Below, one piece after another: positions 33,321-40,980 of a DNA stretch of 58,304 bases. The notes beneath the pieces are model-generated. The model was not told the DNA's origin. It ran no database searches and was given only the letters and a program-made list of their open reading frames with translations. A program made the position numbers and the translations under genes. The first letter of the stretch is position 1, and each line of letters starts with the position of its first letter. The stretch lies in NCBI GenBank assembly GCA_001789205.1, contig MFYT01000043.1, forward strand, positions 1 to 58,304, given 5' to 3'. This stretch comes from Candidatus Raymondbacteria bacterium RIFOXYA2_FULL_49_16. Lineage in GTDB: Bacteria; Fibrobacterota; OXYB2-FULL-49-7; XYB2-FULL-49-35.

Positions 33321-34211
33321 TTAGAGACCTCTTTCCTCCTCATTTTCCATATCAGCCCTGCATCTCAAGTCCGTGATATGAGCAACAGACCAAATTACGA
33401 AATCAGGCTTGCCGCCAATTTCTCTTATTGCTCGATACCGGAGACTGGCAATTTGATCAGCATATCCGCTTAATTCAGGCCTAGCTGGCTCTGCCATTGA
33501 TGGCGTCCTGAAACCCCAAGAAAGCACATACGCAGCCAAGTCGGCCAATTGGACGCCGGTTGTAAGATCACTATGAACGAAGAAGGGTTCGGGAATGATC
33601 CGGTCCGCCCTCATTTTACCCTTGGCTGTGTCCCGAAAATATCTATACATCTGGTTTATCAGAATATGGCTTTTTGCCTTCTCAAGTTCGTCAAAAACAA
33701 CAAGACCTTGGTTCTCATGCCCCATGTCCTCAAGGAAATAGTGGAAGCGTTCGAAGAGATAGGCGTAGTCTTTACGGATGTATTCACCTGCTTCGGGTCT
33801 AATAGCGTTCTTTTCGACAACACTCGCAAAAACCCGGCAGTGAAATCTTGCCATATCGCTGAAGACATCCTGGACAAAAGCGAGTTTGGCCTGCGCTAAT
33901 GCGGCAATCTGCTGTGAATCTGCGCCAGGACCATTATCAAGACAGGCATGCGCCAGGCGAACACGCTCTTCATAAGGTAGAATGGACAGTTGCGCTGCAT
34001 GCCGAAACACTTTTTTCTTTAATACTTTTCTCGCTTTTAGCTCAGAAGGGCCCGAGGAATACCGCCGTCCAAAATGTTTATACTCCAGTTGGTGGAGGGA
34101 TTTGATCAGGTTCCACAAATCACGATCGGCGACAGAAACGCCAGCGAGAACTTCATAGGGGCTCTCTTTAAGATCGCAGCCACTCTCATCGATGAATAGA
34201 AGATGTGCCAT
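33321..34211 (-). CDS. DUF3800 domain protein
   Basis: 296 residues. The N-terminus MAHLLFIDESGCD and the C-terminal EPFFVHSDLTTGVQLADLAAYVLSWGF are the two signatures of DUF3800. The family has a predicted RNase H-like fold in which the acidic residues (Asp in FIDESG, Asp in QLADLAAY) line a putative active site. It is widespread in mobile and defence contexts, with unknown function. Families of structured RNAs (DUF3800 motifs) are known to lie next to such genes; a candidate lies immediately downstream on the opposite strand. It is the last gene of the - strand run that begins with the type I R-M genes, 46 bp after the methyltransferase-like gene. Confidence 0.8.
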   Translation of the reverse strand: MAHLLFIDESGCDLKESPYEVLAGVSVADRDLWNLIKSLHQLEYKHFGRRYSSGPSELKARKVLKKKVFRHAAQLSILPYEERVRLAHACLDNGPGADSQQIAALAQAKLAFVQDVFSDMARFHCRVFASVVEKNAIRPEAGEYIRKDYAYLFERFHYFLEDMGHENQGLVVFDELEKAKSHILINQMYRYFRDTAKGKMRADRIIPEPFFVHSDLTTGVQLADLAAYVLSWGFRTPSMAEPARPELSGYADQIASLRYRAIREIGGKPDFVIWSVAHITDLRCRADMENEEERGL

Positions 34212-34257
34212 TAGGGGTCTAAAAAATACTTTCTATATAAACAATGTGAATAGTTTT

Positions 34258-35064
34258 TCAGGTTACGTGGTGTTTTAACCAATTATTGAAACAAGTCTTC
34301 AAGTCTTTGATTTTGCACTCAAATCCTCTATAAATTATAAACGAAGCCATATTCCCGTCTGCTGTCACGGTGGAAAGCAGCTTGAATCCGGCCGGAGTCA
34401 TCTTCTGCAGGATCGTGTCCTCAATCCTTTCGACTGAGTTGTTATTGTTGGCGCTGTACGATGAAAGCTGGATAACACAGGGCGTAGCATACCTGTTCAG
34501 CCATCCGGTAATCCGGTCCAGGTCAGCCGGATACATAGTAAATCCGTCATTGCCTGTTTGCTGGTTGCATTCGAACCTGTTAGGATCGAATTGTATCAGA
34601 CAGATATCCGCTGGTTTGAGAACAAGTCCTTGGCGCCAATCACGCTGAGAAACTTCGGATTCTTGAATTGTTTCCTTTTTTCCCAGTAATGCGAGAAAAG
34701 CGTGAATATCCGTGGCTTTTGCGGGGTCGATTTCGCAAAGGTGCATGGAAAGCGCACCTTGCCATAGGGTAGCGACAAATACGGTTGAAGATGGGTAGGG
34801 CAGGCCTGATCTGCCTGAGAGTTTCTGCCAGGTGAATTCATAGAGCGATTGCCGGCCGGGTAAAACCTTTCTGACTTTTTCGAAATCGGCGTGAGAGCTG
34901 CTTTTATATCCTCCTGCTTCCGGCAGGGAGAAGGGGGCCATTGCATAGGCGTCGATGTAATGGAGATGAGCCTTTTCGCCGAATTCGGATTTGAGCATGG
35001 TCAGGAGCTCGCAGAGAACCCAGTGTTGCAGGAGGTTGCCACGGTTTGCTTTGAAAATAGCCAT
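34258..35064 (-). CDS. Methyltransferase-like protein (TcmP/RlmJ-type resemblance)
   Basis: 268 residues, soluble. The N-terminus NRGNLLQHWVLCELLTMLK followed by HLHYIDAYAMAPF resembles the SAM-binding start of three-Cys-motif partner (TcmP) and RlmJ-like methyltransferases (HW.L...L......YIDAFAGPG). ICLIQFDPNRFE could correspond to the catalytic DPP[YF]-type motif but is altered (DPN). I did not recognise a close family. If it is a methyltransferase, the changed motif may mean altered or lost activity. It has a - strand promoter TTGATA-17-TATCAT (35145-35117) that overlaps the + strand promoter of the RNA at 35146. Confidence 0.4.
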   Translation of the reverse strand: MAIFKANRGNLLQHWVLCELLTMLKSEFGEKAHLHYIDAYAMAPFSLPEAGGYKSSSHADFEKVRKVLPGRQSLYEFTWQKLSGRSGLPYPSSTVFVATLWQGALSMHLCEIDPAKATDIHAFLALLGKKETIQESEVSQRDWRQGLVLKPADICLIQFDPNRFECNQQTGNDGFTMYPADLDRITGWLNRYATPCVIQLSSYSANNNNSVERIEDTILQKMTPAGFKLLSTVTADGNMASFIIYRGFECKIKDLKTCFNNWLKHHVT

Positions 35065-35110
35065 CGTCTGGAGGAAGCCTTAAATATTTCAAAAAATAAT
35101 TTAAAACCTA

Positions 35111-35145
35111 TTGACAATGATAACACTATTCTTTAATATTATCAA
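35111..35145. promoter_or_regulatory. Overlapping divergent promoters (RNA B and methyltransferase-like gene)
   Basis: On the + strand TTGACA (35111-35116), 17 bp, TAATAT (35134-35139) drives RNA B. On the - strand TTGATA (35145-35140), 17 bp, TATCAT (35122-35117) drives the gene starting at 35064. The two promoters occupy the same 35 bp, so RNA polymerase can use only one at a time. Confidence 0.65.
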
Positions 35146-35293
35146 CAAGCCTGTTTTGCATGAAAGTCGACCCCATGCCGTTGAAGGGTGATTAGCGGCC
35201 TTCTCAGTGCAACGATAGGCACTTTTTATGACCCCGCTGGAGATAGCATCTCCAGCCCGACGCCTTCAGGTTCGCCTGCGAGGCGTTTCTTTT
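35146..35293 (+). ncRNA. Structured small RNA, copy B (own promoter and terminator)
   Basis: A near-consensus promoter (TTGACA-17-TAATAT) predicts a start at about 35146, where similarity to copy A begins (35149). The transcript of about 148 bases can fold into: an outer helix CATGAAAG/CTTTTTATG; an inner helix CCGTTG/CAACG capped by AAGG/CCTT; a perfect hairpin GCTGGAGAT-AGC-ATCTCCAGC (35236-35256); and a terminator stem ACGCCT/AGGCGT (35260-35286) before TTTCTTTTT. Stem differences from copy A are compatible with pairing. No convincing coding frame is present. It ends against the stop codon of the convergent small gene at 35294. Function unknown; a regulatory or protein-bound RNA is likely. 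Confidence 0.7.
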
Positions 35294-35698
35294 TCAGGTC
35301 GAATAGTGTATGATTGAATCGAAAAGACATAGGTCAGCGGTATCGGCAATTTGCAATGCAATCAGTATTTGTTTTTCTTTTTCATCAGGAGGCGGCCAGT
35401 TCACGATATTTGCATGCCGGGGCGGAGGTTCTGCTTTCTCGATCATCAAACCCGCAGAAAGAACGCTATCTGTATGAAATTTACCAAATCCGTACAACTT
35501 GGGGACAGCCGGGCCTAAAACGTGGCTTCGCCCGCATTCTTCGACTTCGGCTGATGTTTGATTTTCGATATCGAATATTGATGCTTTGTTGTCTTTTGCG
35601 GCCGGCATGAAAGCAGGACGTTTTACTTTGTTGTTCGTCCTGCTGAAATGTCCTGTTTGAGTCAGAAATCGGGCAGCCGTGAAACGATCGTTATTCAC
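35294..35698 (-). CDS. Uncharacterised protein, last gene of a five-gene operon
   Basis: 134 residues starting at a GTG that overlaps the previous stop (GTGA, 4 bases). Soluble. A central NIVNWPPPDEKEKQILIALQIADTADLCL stretch may be helical; the N-terminal 60 residues are basic and look unstructured. I recognise no family. Position and overlap show that it is translated with the gene before it. The stop is met head-on by the terminator of RNA B. Confidence 0.6.
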   Translation of the reverse strand: MNNDRFTAARFLTQTGHFSRTNNKVKRPAFMPAAKDNKASIFDIENQTSAEVEECGRSHVLGPAVPKLYGFGKFHTDSVLSAGLMIEKAEPPPRHANIVNWPPPDEKEKQILIALQIADTADLCLFDSIIHYST

Positions 35699-36078
35699 TT
35701 GGGCAAAATCTTTGAAATGTATAAATGGATGGTACTTGAGAAATTCTCCGTGAGCAGTTCTCGCGCATGGTATGAATCACCATTGATAAGAGCGGCGTAG
35801 CGGAGATAGGGGCCAGGGCCAACGCTGACGCTGACATGCCTTCCTTTGCCGTTCATCCAGTCAAACGATACTTCACCGTCTTCCTCAATGCATATTTCCG
35901 GCATGGGGAGTGTTGAAGGGAATGAATTTATGAAACGCTTAGCGTTTTTAGAGGTTGCATTTTCGGATGAAATACGAACATCGGCATCATTATCATCATC
36001 GAGATAAGAAATGAATGCGTTTCTTAATGATCTTTTAAGTTCCGTATATGGTGCGATAAACTTTTGTGGATTAGTCAT
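35695..36078 (-). CDS. Uncharacterised small protein ('DGEVSFDW' type)
   Basis: 127 residues, soluble. The core LPMPEICIEEDGEVSFDWMNGKGRHVSVSVGPGPYLRYAALINGDS, with a following SYHARE segment, is a beta-sheet pattern I associate with a widespread family of unannotated small proteins that occur in accessory regions together with the type of protein encoded just upstream (36099-36578). No catalytic motif is visible. It follows that gene by 20 bases and overlaps the next by 4. Confidence 0.6.
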   Translation of the reverse strand: MTNPQKFIAPYTELKRSLRNAFISYLDDDNDADVRISSENATSKNAKRFINSFPSTLPMPEICIEEDGEVSFDWMNGKGRHVSVSVGPGPYLRYAALINGDSYHARELLTENFSSTIHLYISKILPK

Positions 36079-36098
36079 GGTGTTGGCAATATTTTTTG

Positions 36099-36578
36099 TT
36101 AGGCAGTAGGGGATATTAATATTTCAGAATTATTCGCGAGATTTATTCTATACGCAAATCGTCGTTTTTTACTTTTTTGATTGTCCTTCTTCCGGCCCTT
36201 AGGCGGTTCAAACAGGACTTCCTCCCCCTCAAACAATTCTCTGACCTCAACATGAGCATAATTTTCGGAACCATTTTCTTGCATGGGATCATGCACTGGC
36301 GTGGCGATGTTGTTATAGCGGGAAGTTTCTACAGAAAACGCGTAACACCCATCAGTAGTGAGCCCGTTTTTTCTGAAGCGGATATCTTCGGGGTTTGAAA
36401 ATCGGGACCAATTGCAGGAAAAATCAGGAAACCGGACATTTTCCGTTTTTATTCCACCGGAATCTGTCATATCATTGACAGTAAAACCATGAAATAGCCT
36501 GTCTTCCTCTTTAAATTCAGAGGTGGGAATTTTCCGTCTACCGTTGAATTCTAAATGTTCAGGATACACTTCAGGCAT
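36099..36578 (-). CDS. Uncharacterised small protein ('NWSRFSNPEDIRFR' type)
   Basis: 159 residues, soluble. The segment RFPDFSCNWSRFSNPEDIRF is followed by GCYAFSVETSRYNNIATPVHDP and ENYAHVEVRELFEGEEV, a distinctive pattern of a family without a name. The tail is strongly basic (PPKGRKKDNQKSKKRRFAYR), which could bind nucleic acid. His residues in PVHDP and NYAHVEV are conserved-looking and might be catalytic or metal-binding; this is a guess. The start lies 8 bases inside the end of the previous gene. Confidence 0.6.
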   Translation of the reverse strand: MPEVYPEHLEFNGRRKIPTSEFKEEDRLFHGFTVNDMTDSGGIKTENVRFPDFSCNWSRFSNPEDIRFRKNGLTTDGCYAFSVETSRYNNIATPVHDPMQENGSENYAHVEVRELFEGEEVLFEPPKGRKKDNQKSKKRRFAYRINLANNSEILISPTA

Positions 36579-37137
36579 TGAAGGAATGCATCACTGGGGT
36601 ATAGTCATCATTTTCAATATCAAACGAAGCGACTATTGTTTTGCCTTCGCTGATAACAGCTGCAACATCAAGATCATTATATACCTCAATCGAGAGTATT
36701 CGGGCACTGTTTACCGGATCCTTATAGCAGAAAAAAATACCATTTTCAACGGATGCGGCAACACGTAACGGCAATATCCGATACTCATCAAATAATTTAT
36801 AAATAATTTCTTTTGACTTCTGTTTGCAGTCTTGGTTTGGTTCTGCAAGGCCTTCAGTTTTCCATGTTTTTGGCAGCGCTACGTCACTTACCAAATTTTC
36901 AAGGTGACGGCGGGTTATTTCATAATGCGGATTATATGTCAGCTTCAGCGTTGACCCGGCATTCTGAATGGTCCCGATTTTCGTTATGACAGCCCTCAAA
37001 TGTTGGGCTAGTAGAAGATCATATGACTCTTCTATGTCCTCCTTAGGATATTCCATTATTGTGGACCGCTGAAACAAGGCATCCGGAGTCTCGATGTCGT
37101 ATGTCTGGATCTCAAATCCGTTTTCTGTTTTTACCAT
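36571..37137 (-). CDS. Uncharacterised protein, second gene of the five-gene operon
   Basis: 188 residues, soluble, acidic. The C-terminal half (YKLFDEYRILPLRVAASVENGIFFCYKD followed by RILSIEVYNDLDVAAVIS) has a repeated short beta pattern reminiscent of the small DGEVSFDW protein two genes later, hinting at a shared fold or a heteromeric pair. A GGCGG ribosome site lies at the end of the preceding gene, whose stop is one base away. No family assigned. Confidence 0.6.
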   Translation of the reverse strand: MVKTENGFEIQTYDIETPDALFQRSTIMEYPKEDIEESYDLLLAQHLRAVITKIGTIQNAGSTLKLTYNPHYEITRRHLENLVSDVALPKTWKTEGLAEPNQDCKQKSKEIIYKLFDEYRILPLRVAASVENGIFFCYKDPVNSARILSIEVYNDLDVAAVISEGKTIVASFDIENDDYTPVMHSFNA

Positions 37138-37138
37138 A

Positions 37139-37789
37139 TTATCCGCCCAGTATTAGTTTTTTGCATTTACCAATTGATGCAAGATAATTATTCTTTAATT
37201 CGTTGATAGCACTGGTGACGGTATCTTTTTTGCTCACAGCATAATGGTAATTCATAGCCAGTGATTTATTACTCGCTTTTAAGTCGTAAATGAGGTTCAA
37301 TTGATTGGTAGGGAATGAGAATGTATGTTTAATCTGCATGAAATCGACCTCTTGATCCACAATGCCTTTGTAAATGTTTCTTTTTTGGCCGCCAAGTTCA
37401 TTTTCAAGCGCAAAATGTTCCTTGTCCTCCAGATGAAAAACAAAATTATGACCTACTGCCAGGATTGGGGTGTGCGGCAGTTTATCATATATCCCTAAGG
37501 CAAGTTGTGATATAAAACTGAAAATCGCATCACCTTCTTTTTTCGGTGTGAAAATAAGGCTTCCTTTGCGAGGTTCACATATAAACTCGTTGAAAATAAA
37601 GCGAAAAAAAGTCGTTGGCCCTGCCACAAACTCAGCTGGAATTTCCTTCTCTTTTATCAGTTCTGGAAAATATTGAGACAGCCAGTTTGGTTGAATAATG
37701 GCATTGTTCCAGGCACCTACGATTATCAAATTGGTTTTTTCCAGAACAAGTTTTGGCATTGGGCTTGTGAAAAATATAGCAATTTCCAT
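37139..37789 (-). CDS. Uncharacterised protein, first gene of the five-gene operon
   Basis: 216 residues from the ATG at 37789; a TTG at 37801 in frame would add four. Soluble, mixed alpha/beta, with an AVGHNFVFHLED segment and a C-terminal MNYHYAVSK...LKNNYLASIGKCKKLI. The pattern 'beta strands, then N.E......YHY' resembles unassigned proteins that accompany toxin-antitoxin or defence genes. It heads a run of five genes with gaps or overlaps of 1 to 20 bases, all transcribed away from the R-M genes. The 83-base gap before it contains the perfect palindrome CTTCCGCGGAAG (37819-37830). Confidence 0.6.
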   Translation of the reverse strand: MEIAIFFTSPMPKLVLEKTNLIIVGAWNNAIIQPNWLSQYFPELIKEKEIPAEFVAGPTTFFRFIFNEFICEPRKGSLIFTPKKEGDAIFSFISQLALGIYDKLPHTPILAVGHNFVFHLEDKEHFALENELGGQKRNIYKGIVDQEVDFMQIKHTFSFPTNQLNLIYDLKASNKSLAMNYHYAVSKKDTVTSAINELKNNYLASIGKCKKLILGG

Positions 37790-37872
37790 GAAGGGGCGCA
37801 AACTTATTCAGAAATCATCTTCCGCGGAAGTGGCAAATCTAATGTGCATCCTCTGTGACACTACCAAGGCGT

Positions 37873-38874
37873 TTATTTTTCCGTTGGTGGGACCTTGTTC
37901 GAAAATAATACTACTTTCGTTGTGATTCCTAAATATTCATAAATGGCCCCAGCTTTCATTCCGAGGCCAGTATCTTTGGTTATAAGGGACTTGGTGAATA
38001 TTGCATTCGCGGCATGAAGCATGTCGTTTCTGAGAGACGAAAACCGCCTTTCTTCTTTTATTTTATTATCGGACCAGTATCCCAACATCTCAAGTAGACC
38101 ATACAGTGCCGCAACGGTCTGGTAGACAGTATTGTTAGGGTTGACGAGTGCCATGGCATCAGTTTTAGCACCGCCAGTAATAGAATCAAAAAGTTCCGTC
38201 ATCCCTTTGATTGGTCTAATAGCTTCCTGAATTCTATTAATGACACCTTTCCCCTGAATATTATTTAAAATATTTGGACTGACGCCAACCTGTTTTCTCA
38301 TTGTTGCTGTGAAGTTTGGTTGGAACTCACTATGAAGCCCTTTAAATTGTTCCTTTAGTCGGGCAAAAAGTGGATCCACGCAACTCCTCATGTCGTTGAT
38401 TAATGAATTCAGAATGACCGAATCCGTTTTTATGTTTTCAAGGTGCGATAACAGTTTTCCTTTGTCTGTATCAAAGATGTCGCCGAAAGAAAGGTCTTCT
38501 TGCCCCCCAAGGAGTTTGTGCAAAAACGGATTTTGCTCAAATTGGTTGAAGCATTCATTATTACGTAATTGTTCTTGATAAACATTTTGGGGTGAGCCAG
38601 CATACCAACGCGCTTTATCGGTTATTCTCCAATTATCGTCAAGGACAATTTCCATGTACCAAGCATTCATTGCAGAAAGAATATCCAAGTATGATTGAGC
38701 ACGTACCGGACTCTGCGCCATTTCCTTCAAATTCTCGGACGAGTATACAACTTGTAATTCATCCCGGAAAATTGGTAGGGAAGTTTTAAGAAAATTATTG
38801 TCTTTTTCGAACCAAGAGTAAATGTTGTGATCAAGATATATGATAGGTTTCTCAATAACCTTATTTTCGCTCAT
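37873..38874 (-). CDS. PIN-like domain protein
   Basis: 333 residues. The N-terminus IIYLDHNIYSWFEK is the first strand of a PIN-like nuclease with an Asp metal ligand. VVYSSENLKEMAQS supplies the second conserved acidic residue, and the C-terminus NDMLHAANAIFTKSLITKDTGLGMKAGAIYEYLGITTKVV carries the third and fourth acidic positions (ND.LHA, TKDTGL). The large helical insert between them (about 80-250) is not typical of VapC toxins and resembles larger PIN-like proteins of defence islands. It probably cleaves RNA. It starts 19 bases after the hsdS stop, so it is co-transcribed with the R-M system. Confidence 0.6.
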   Translation of the reverse strand: MSENKVIEKPIIYLDHNIYSWFEKDNNFLKTSLPIFRDELQVVYSSENLKEMAQSPVRAQSYLDILSAMNAWYMEIVLDDNWRITDKARWYAGSPQNVYQEQLRNNECFNQFEQNPFLHKLLGGQEDLSFGDIFDTDKGKLLSHLENIKTDSVILNSLINDMRSCVDPLFARLKEQFKGLHSEFQPNFTATMRKQVGVSPNILNNIQGKGVINRIQEAIRPIKGMTELFDSITGGAKTDAMALVNPNNTVYQTVAALYGLLEMLGYWSDNKIKEERRFSSLRNDMLHAANAIFTKSLITKDTGLGMKAGAIYEYLGITTKVVLFSNKVPPTEK

Positions 38875-38893
38875 GGGTCGCTTTGGGAAAACC

Positions 38894-40081
38894 TTACTGC
38901 TGAAACGCCCCTTGAATCAGGGCGCCAAACAGGTTTTCCAGTTCCTTCTCTGATTTACGCTGTTTTTCTTTGAGTTTTTCTGATTTTTCAACAGTTACAG
39001 CAAATTGCCTTTGCATTTCAAGTGGGGGCATGGGCAAAATCAATTCGTTACCGTACTGGTTGGCATTAATATTTGGTTGAGCGACGACCTTTTGTTTCGA
39101 TTTTACCCATTTGTTATATGCTTCTGTCTTTGTGAAATAAAATAAATACTCAGGATGTAAGATTTTAGGGTTTGGACGAAATCGGATCAAATATCCCGCA
39201 AAGATTGTAAATCCATCTTGTTTTCTATAGTGGTAAGTCTTGCCAACTGTTGCACCGGAACGGGCAAAAAGAATATCACCATCTTTTAATATGCAATCAG
39301 CCCATTCAGCTTCATCTGTGCTTGGTGAGACGCAATCATTGTTTAGTGTTCCATCTTCATTGATATCGGTAATTCTGATATACCGGGGTTTTGCATTATT
39401 GAAAGGGATTGCTGATGCACCAGAACCGTACTGTCCTTTTCTTTCACAGGAATCCTCAAGAGATTTAACTTCCCAACTCTTCTCATTCCTCACCGGGTCG
39501 CCGAACATTTCCAGGAACACGGACTTGAGTAACTCGTCTGCGAGGCGCATGGCTTCGCGGCGCTTGTGCAGGGCCGCCTCTGCGCGGGAAAGCAGGTCCG
39601 CGATGCGGCGCTGTTCGGGCAGCGGGGGGAGGGGGATTTTAGCTTCCAAGATGATTTTATCGGATACGGCCGGGTAACTTGCCCCCGTGGCTCTATCAGT
39701 CAGATATTGGATAAACGATGGATGTCTTGTGAAATAGAACAGGTAGTCTGGGTCCAGTTTCTTCTGATCTGGTCTCAAAACACAAAACCCAGTTGAACAA
39801 ATCTCATCATTCATAGCCGCTGAAACCTTTGCGACTGCATTTAAATTCGGTCTTACAGTAGAAACAAGGACATCATTCTCGTTAACGACCTTCCGTGCCC
39901 TGCTCGGAGCCTCTGAGCCAATTAATTGCTTTGGATTTTCAATTCGTTTTAAAATCCGATCGACAGATTCTATGTCTACATAGATAAATGGTTTTGCAGA
40001 CCATTCTTGAGGATTTCTTTGATGTGTTTTAAGAGCAACTTCCGCAAGTGTAACGCAATTCATATTATTTTCCATACTCAT
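38894..40081 (-). CDS. hsdS: Type I restriction-modification specificity subunit HsdS
   Basis: 395 residues with two target-recognition domains (about 1-150 and 205-350). They are separated by the helical spacer ILEAKIPLPPLPEQRRIADLLSRAEAALHKRREAMRLADELLKSVF and followed by the second one near the C-terminus (LILPMPPLEMQRQFAVTVEKSEKLKEKQ). This is the classic HsdS arrangement. TRD1 and TRD2 each define half of a bipartite DNA target. It works with HsdM (40977) and HsdR (43668). It has its own candidate promoter (40130-40102) and is separated from hsdM by a DUF3800 gene and an RNA gene. Confidence 0.9.
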   Translation of the reverse strand: MSMENNMNCVTLAEVALKTHQRNPQEWSAKPFIYVDIESVDRILKRIENPKQLIGSEAPSRARKVVNENDVLVSTVRPNLNAVAKVSAAMNDEICSTGFCVLRPDQKKLDPDYLFYFTRHPSFIQYLTDRATGASYPAVSDKIILEAKIPLPPLPEQRRIADLLSRAEAALHKRREAMRLADELLKSVFLEMFGDPVRNEKSWEVKSLEDSCERKGQYGSGASAIPFNNAKPRYIRITDINEDGTLNNDCVSPSTDEAEWADCILKDGDILFARSGATVGKTYHYRKQDGFTIFAGYLIRFRPNPKILHPEYLFYFTKTEAYNKWVKSKQKVVAQPNINANQYGNELILPMPPLEMQRQFAVTVEKSEKLKEKQRKSEKELENLFGALIQGAFQQ

Positions 40082-40084
40082 AAT

Positions 40085-40130
40085 TTGACATTTTGCCCGC
40101 CATTATATATATTATTATTAATCCAATCTA
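40085..40130. promoter_or_regulatory. Overlapping divergent promoters (RNA C and hsdS)
   Basis: On the + strand TTGACA (40085-40090), 17 bp, TATATT (40108-40113) would start an RNA near 40120. On the - strand TAGATT (40130-40125), 17 bp, TATAAT (40107-40102) would start hsdS mRNA near 40095. The two promoters overlap face to face, as they do at 35111-35145. Confidence 0.6.
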
Positions 40131-40190
40131 TTGGAGGTGGATAGCCCGCGATGGGCTAGCGTGAAAGTCCCGGTGCAAGCCGGGCTTTTC
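40119..40190 (+). ncRNA. Small structured RNA C, between hsdS and DUF3800
   Basis: A consensus promoter (TTGACA-17-TATATT) leads into about 70 bases that fold into three hairpins: CCAAT-CT-ATTGG (40123-40134), TAGCCC-GCGAT-GGGCTA (40142-40158), and AAAG(U)CCCGG-TGCAAG-CCGGGCUUU (40164-40188). The last hairpin is followed by TTCATTTTC and acts as an intrinsic terminator. The transcript ends 14 bases before the stop of the convergent DUF3800 gene. Structured RNAs beside DUF3800 genes are an established pattern (DUF3800-I to -XI motifs). The word TGAAAGTC is shared with RNAs A and B. Resemblance of GTGAAAGTCCC to group II intron domain I was considered, but no intron parts follow. Confidence 0.65.
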
Positions 40191-40203
40191 ATTTTCAACC
40201 GTT

Positions 40204-40980
40204 TCACAGCAGCGCCTTCCCTTCTTTTCCATGAAAAAACCTGTCTTCGATCGTTGCGTAGATACGGGCTCCAAAAGAACTTTCCCAAACATCTTTTTCA
40301 CTACCAGACAGAACCGTGGCCTGCTTGCAGGGATGGGCCAACAAGTCTGCAAGCTGGGTACCCGCGATATTCGCGCTTTTTGGCTTTATCTTTATTTCAG
40401 AACTCGATAGCACCTGTTTGAAGTACGAAGGAGTGCGCGCGATTGTCCCATTCTCCAACAAGGCTCTATATGCTCCTTTTAGCTGGATGTCCTCGTGGCC
40501 ACCCCTATTTTCTGCGAGAACATCGCCAATGCCGTTCTTCTCACGCAGAAACTCCGCATATTTTTCAACCAGAGTAACAATGCAATAGTGATAGGGATGC
40601 ATGGCCGCCTCGTGGAATCGTTCCATATGAGACTTCTTATCAAGGACAACGGTAAGAAGCGTTGTCTCCGTGTTTTTCAGGAAATCGAGAAGCGTTTGAT
40701 TGAAGGCAGTCTCAACAGACTTGTCCCTGAGCGGCCAAAATCTGCCTCTGCGATTGATCAGGTCGGTTCGGTGAAGAATGACCGGCTGATCAGGACTGTG
40801 CGGGAAAAACCGCTGTTTGAGTGCTTCAAAACCGGGCTGAAAGGTCAGACGGTAATAACCGCTCTCCAATATGCAACCTGTGATACCAAGAAACCTTCTG
40901 GCCGGATTTACAATATCATTGAAGGTATGGTCGCCGGACTCGTCGATGTATAAACGATACCGTAGTTTTTCAATACTCAT
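40204..40980 (-). CDS. DUF3800 domain protein within the R-M operon
   Basis: 258 residues from the ATG at 40980, which overlaps the hsdM stop by 4 bases (ATGA); an upstream GTG at 40986 is possible. YRLYIDESGDHTF at the N-terminus and IAGTQLADLLAHPCKQ near the C-terminus are the DUF3800 signatures; SSEIKIKPKSANIAGTQLADL matches the longer family pattern. The family has a predicted RNase H-like fold and unknown function. Its coupling to hsdM means it is made whenever the methylase is made. A structured RNA is encoded right behind it on the opposite strand. Confidence 0.85.
   Translation of the reverse strand: MSIEKLRYRLYIDESGDHTFNDIVNPARRFLGITGCILESGYYRLTFQPGFEALKQRFFPHSPDQPVILHRTDLINRRGRFWPLRDKSVETAFNQTLLDFLKNTETTLLTVVLDKKSHMERFHEAAMHPYHYCIVTLVEKYAEFLREKNGIGDVLAENRGGHEDIQLKGAYRALLENGTIARTPSYFKQVLSSSEIKIKPKSANIAGTQLADLLAHPCKQATVLSGSEKDVWESSFGARIYATIEDRFFHGKEGKALL

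Noticed and set aside
30953-35293. Repeat copies A and B as integron attC sites flanking gene cassettes
   Set aside because: They contain no attC core sites, lie in the same orientation while the genes between them face both ways, and copy B has its own promoter and terminator.
37819-37830. Palindrome CTTCCGCGGAAG between the PIN-like gene and the five-gene operon
   Set aside because: Perfect but only 12 bp and single; it could be an operator, but chance is likely and nothing else supports it.
40135-40190. Group II intron fragment
   Set aside because: GTGAAAGTCCC resembles part of intron domain I, but no reverse transcriptase, domain V or other intron parts follow, and promoter plus terminator give a better explanation.
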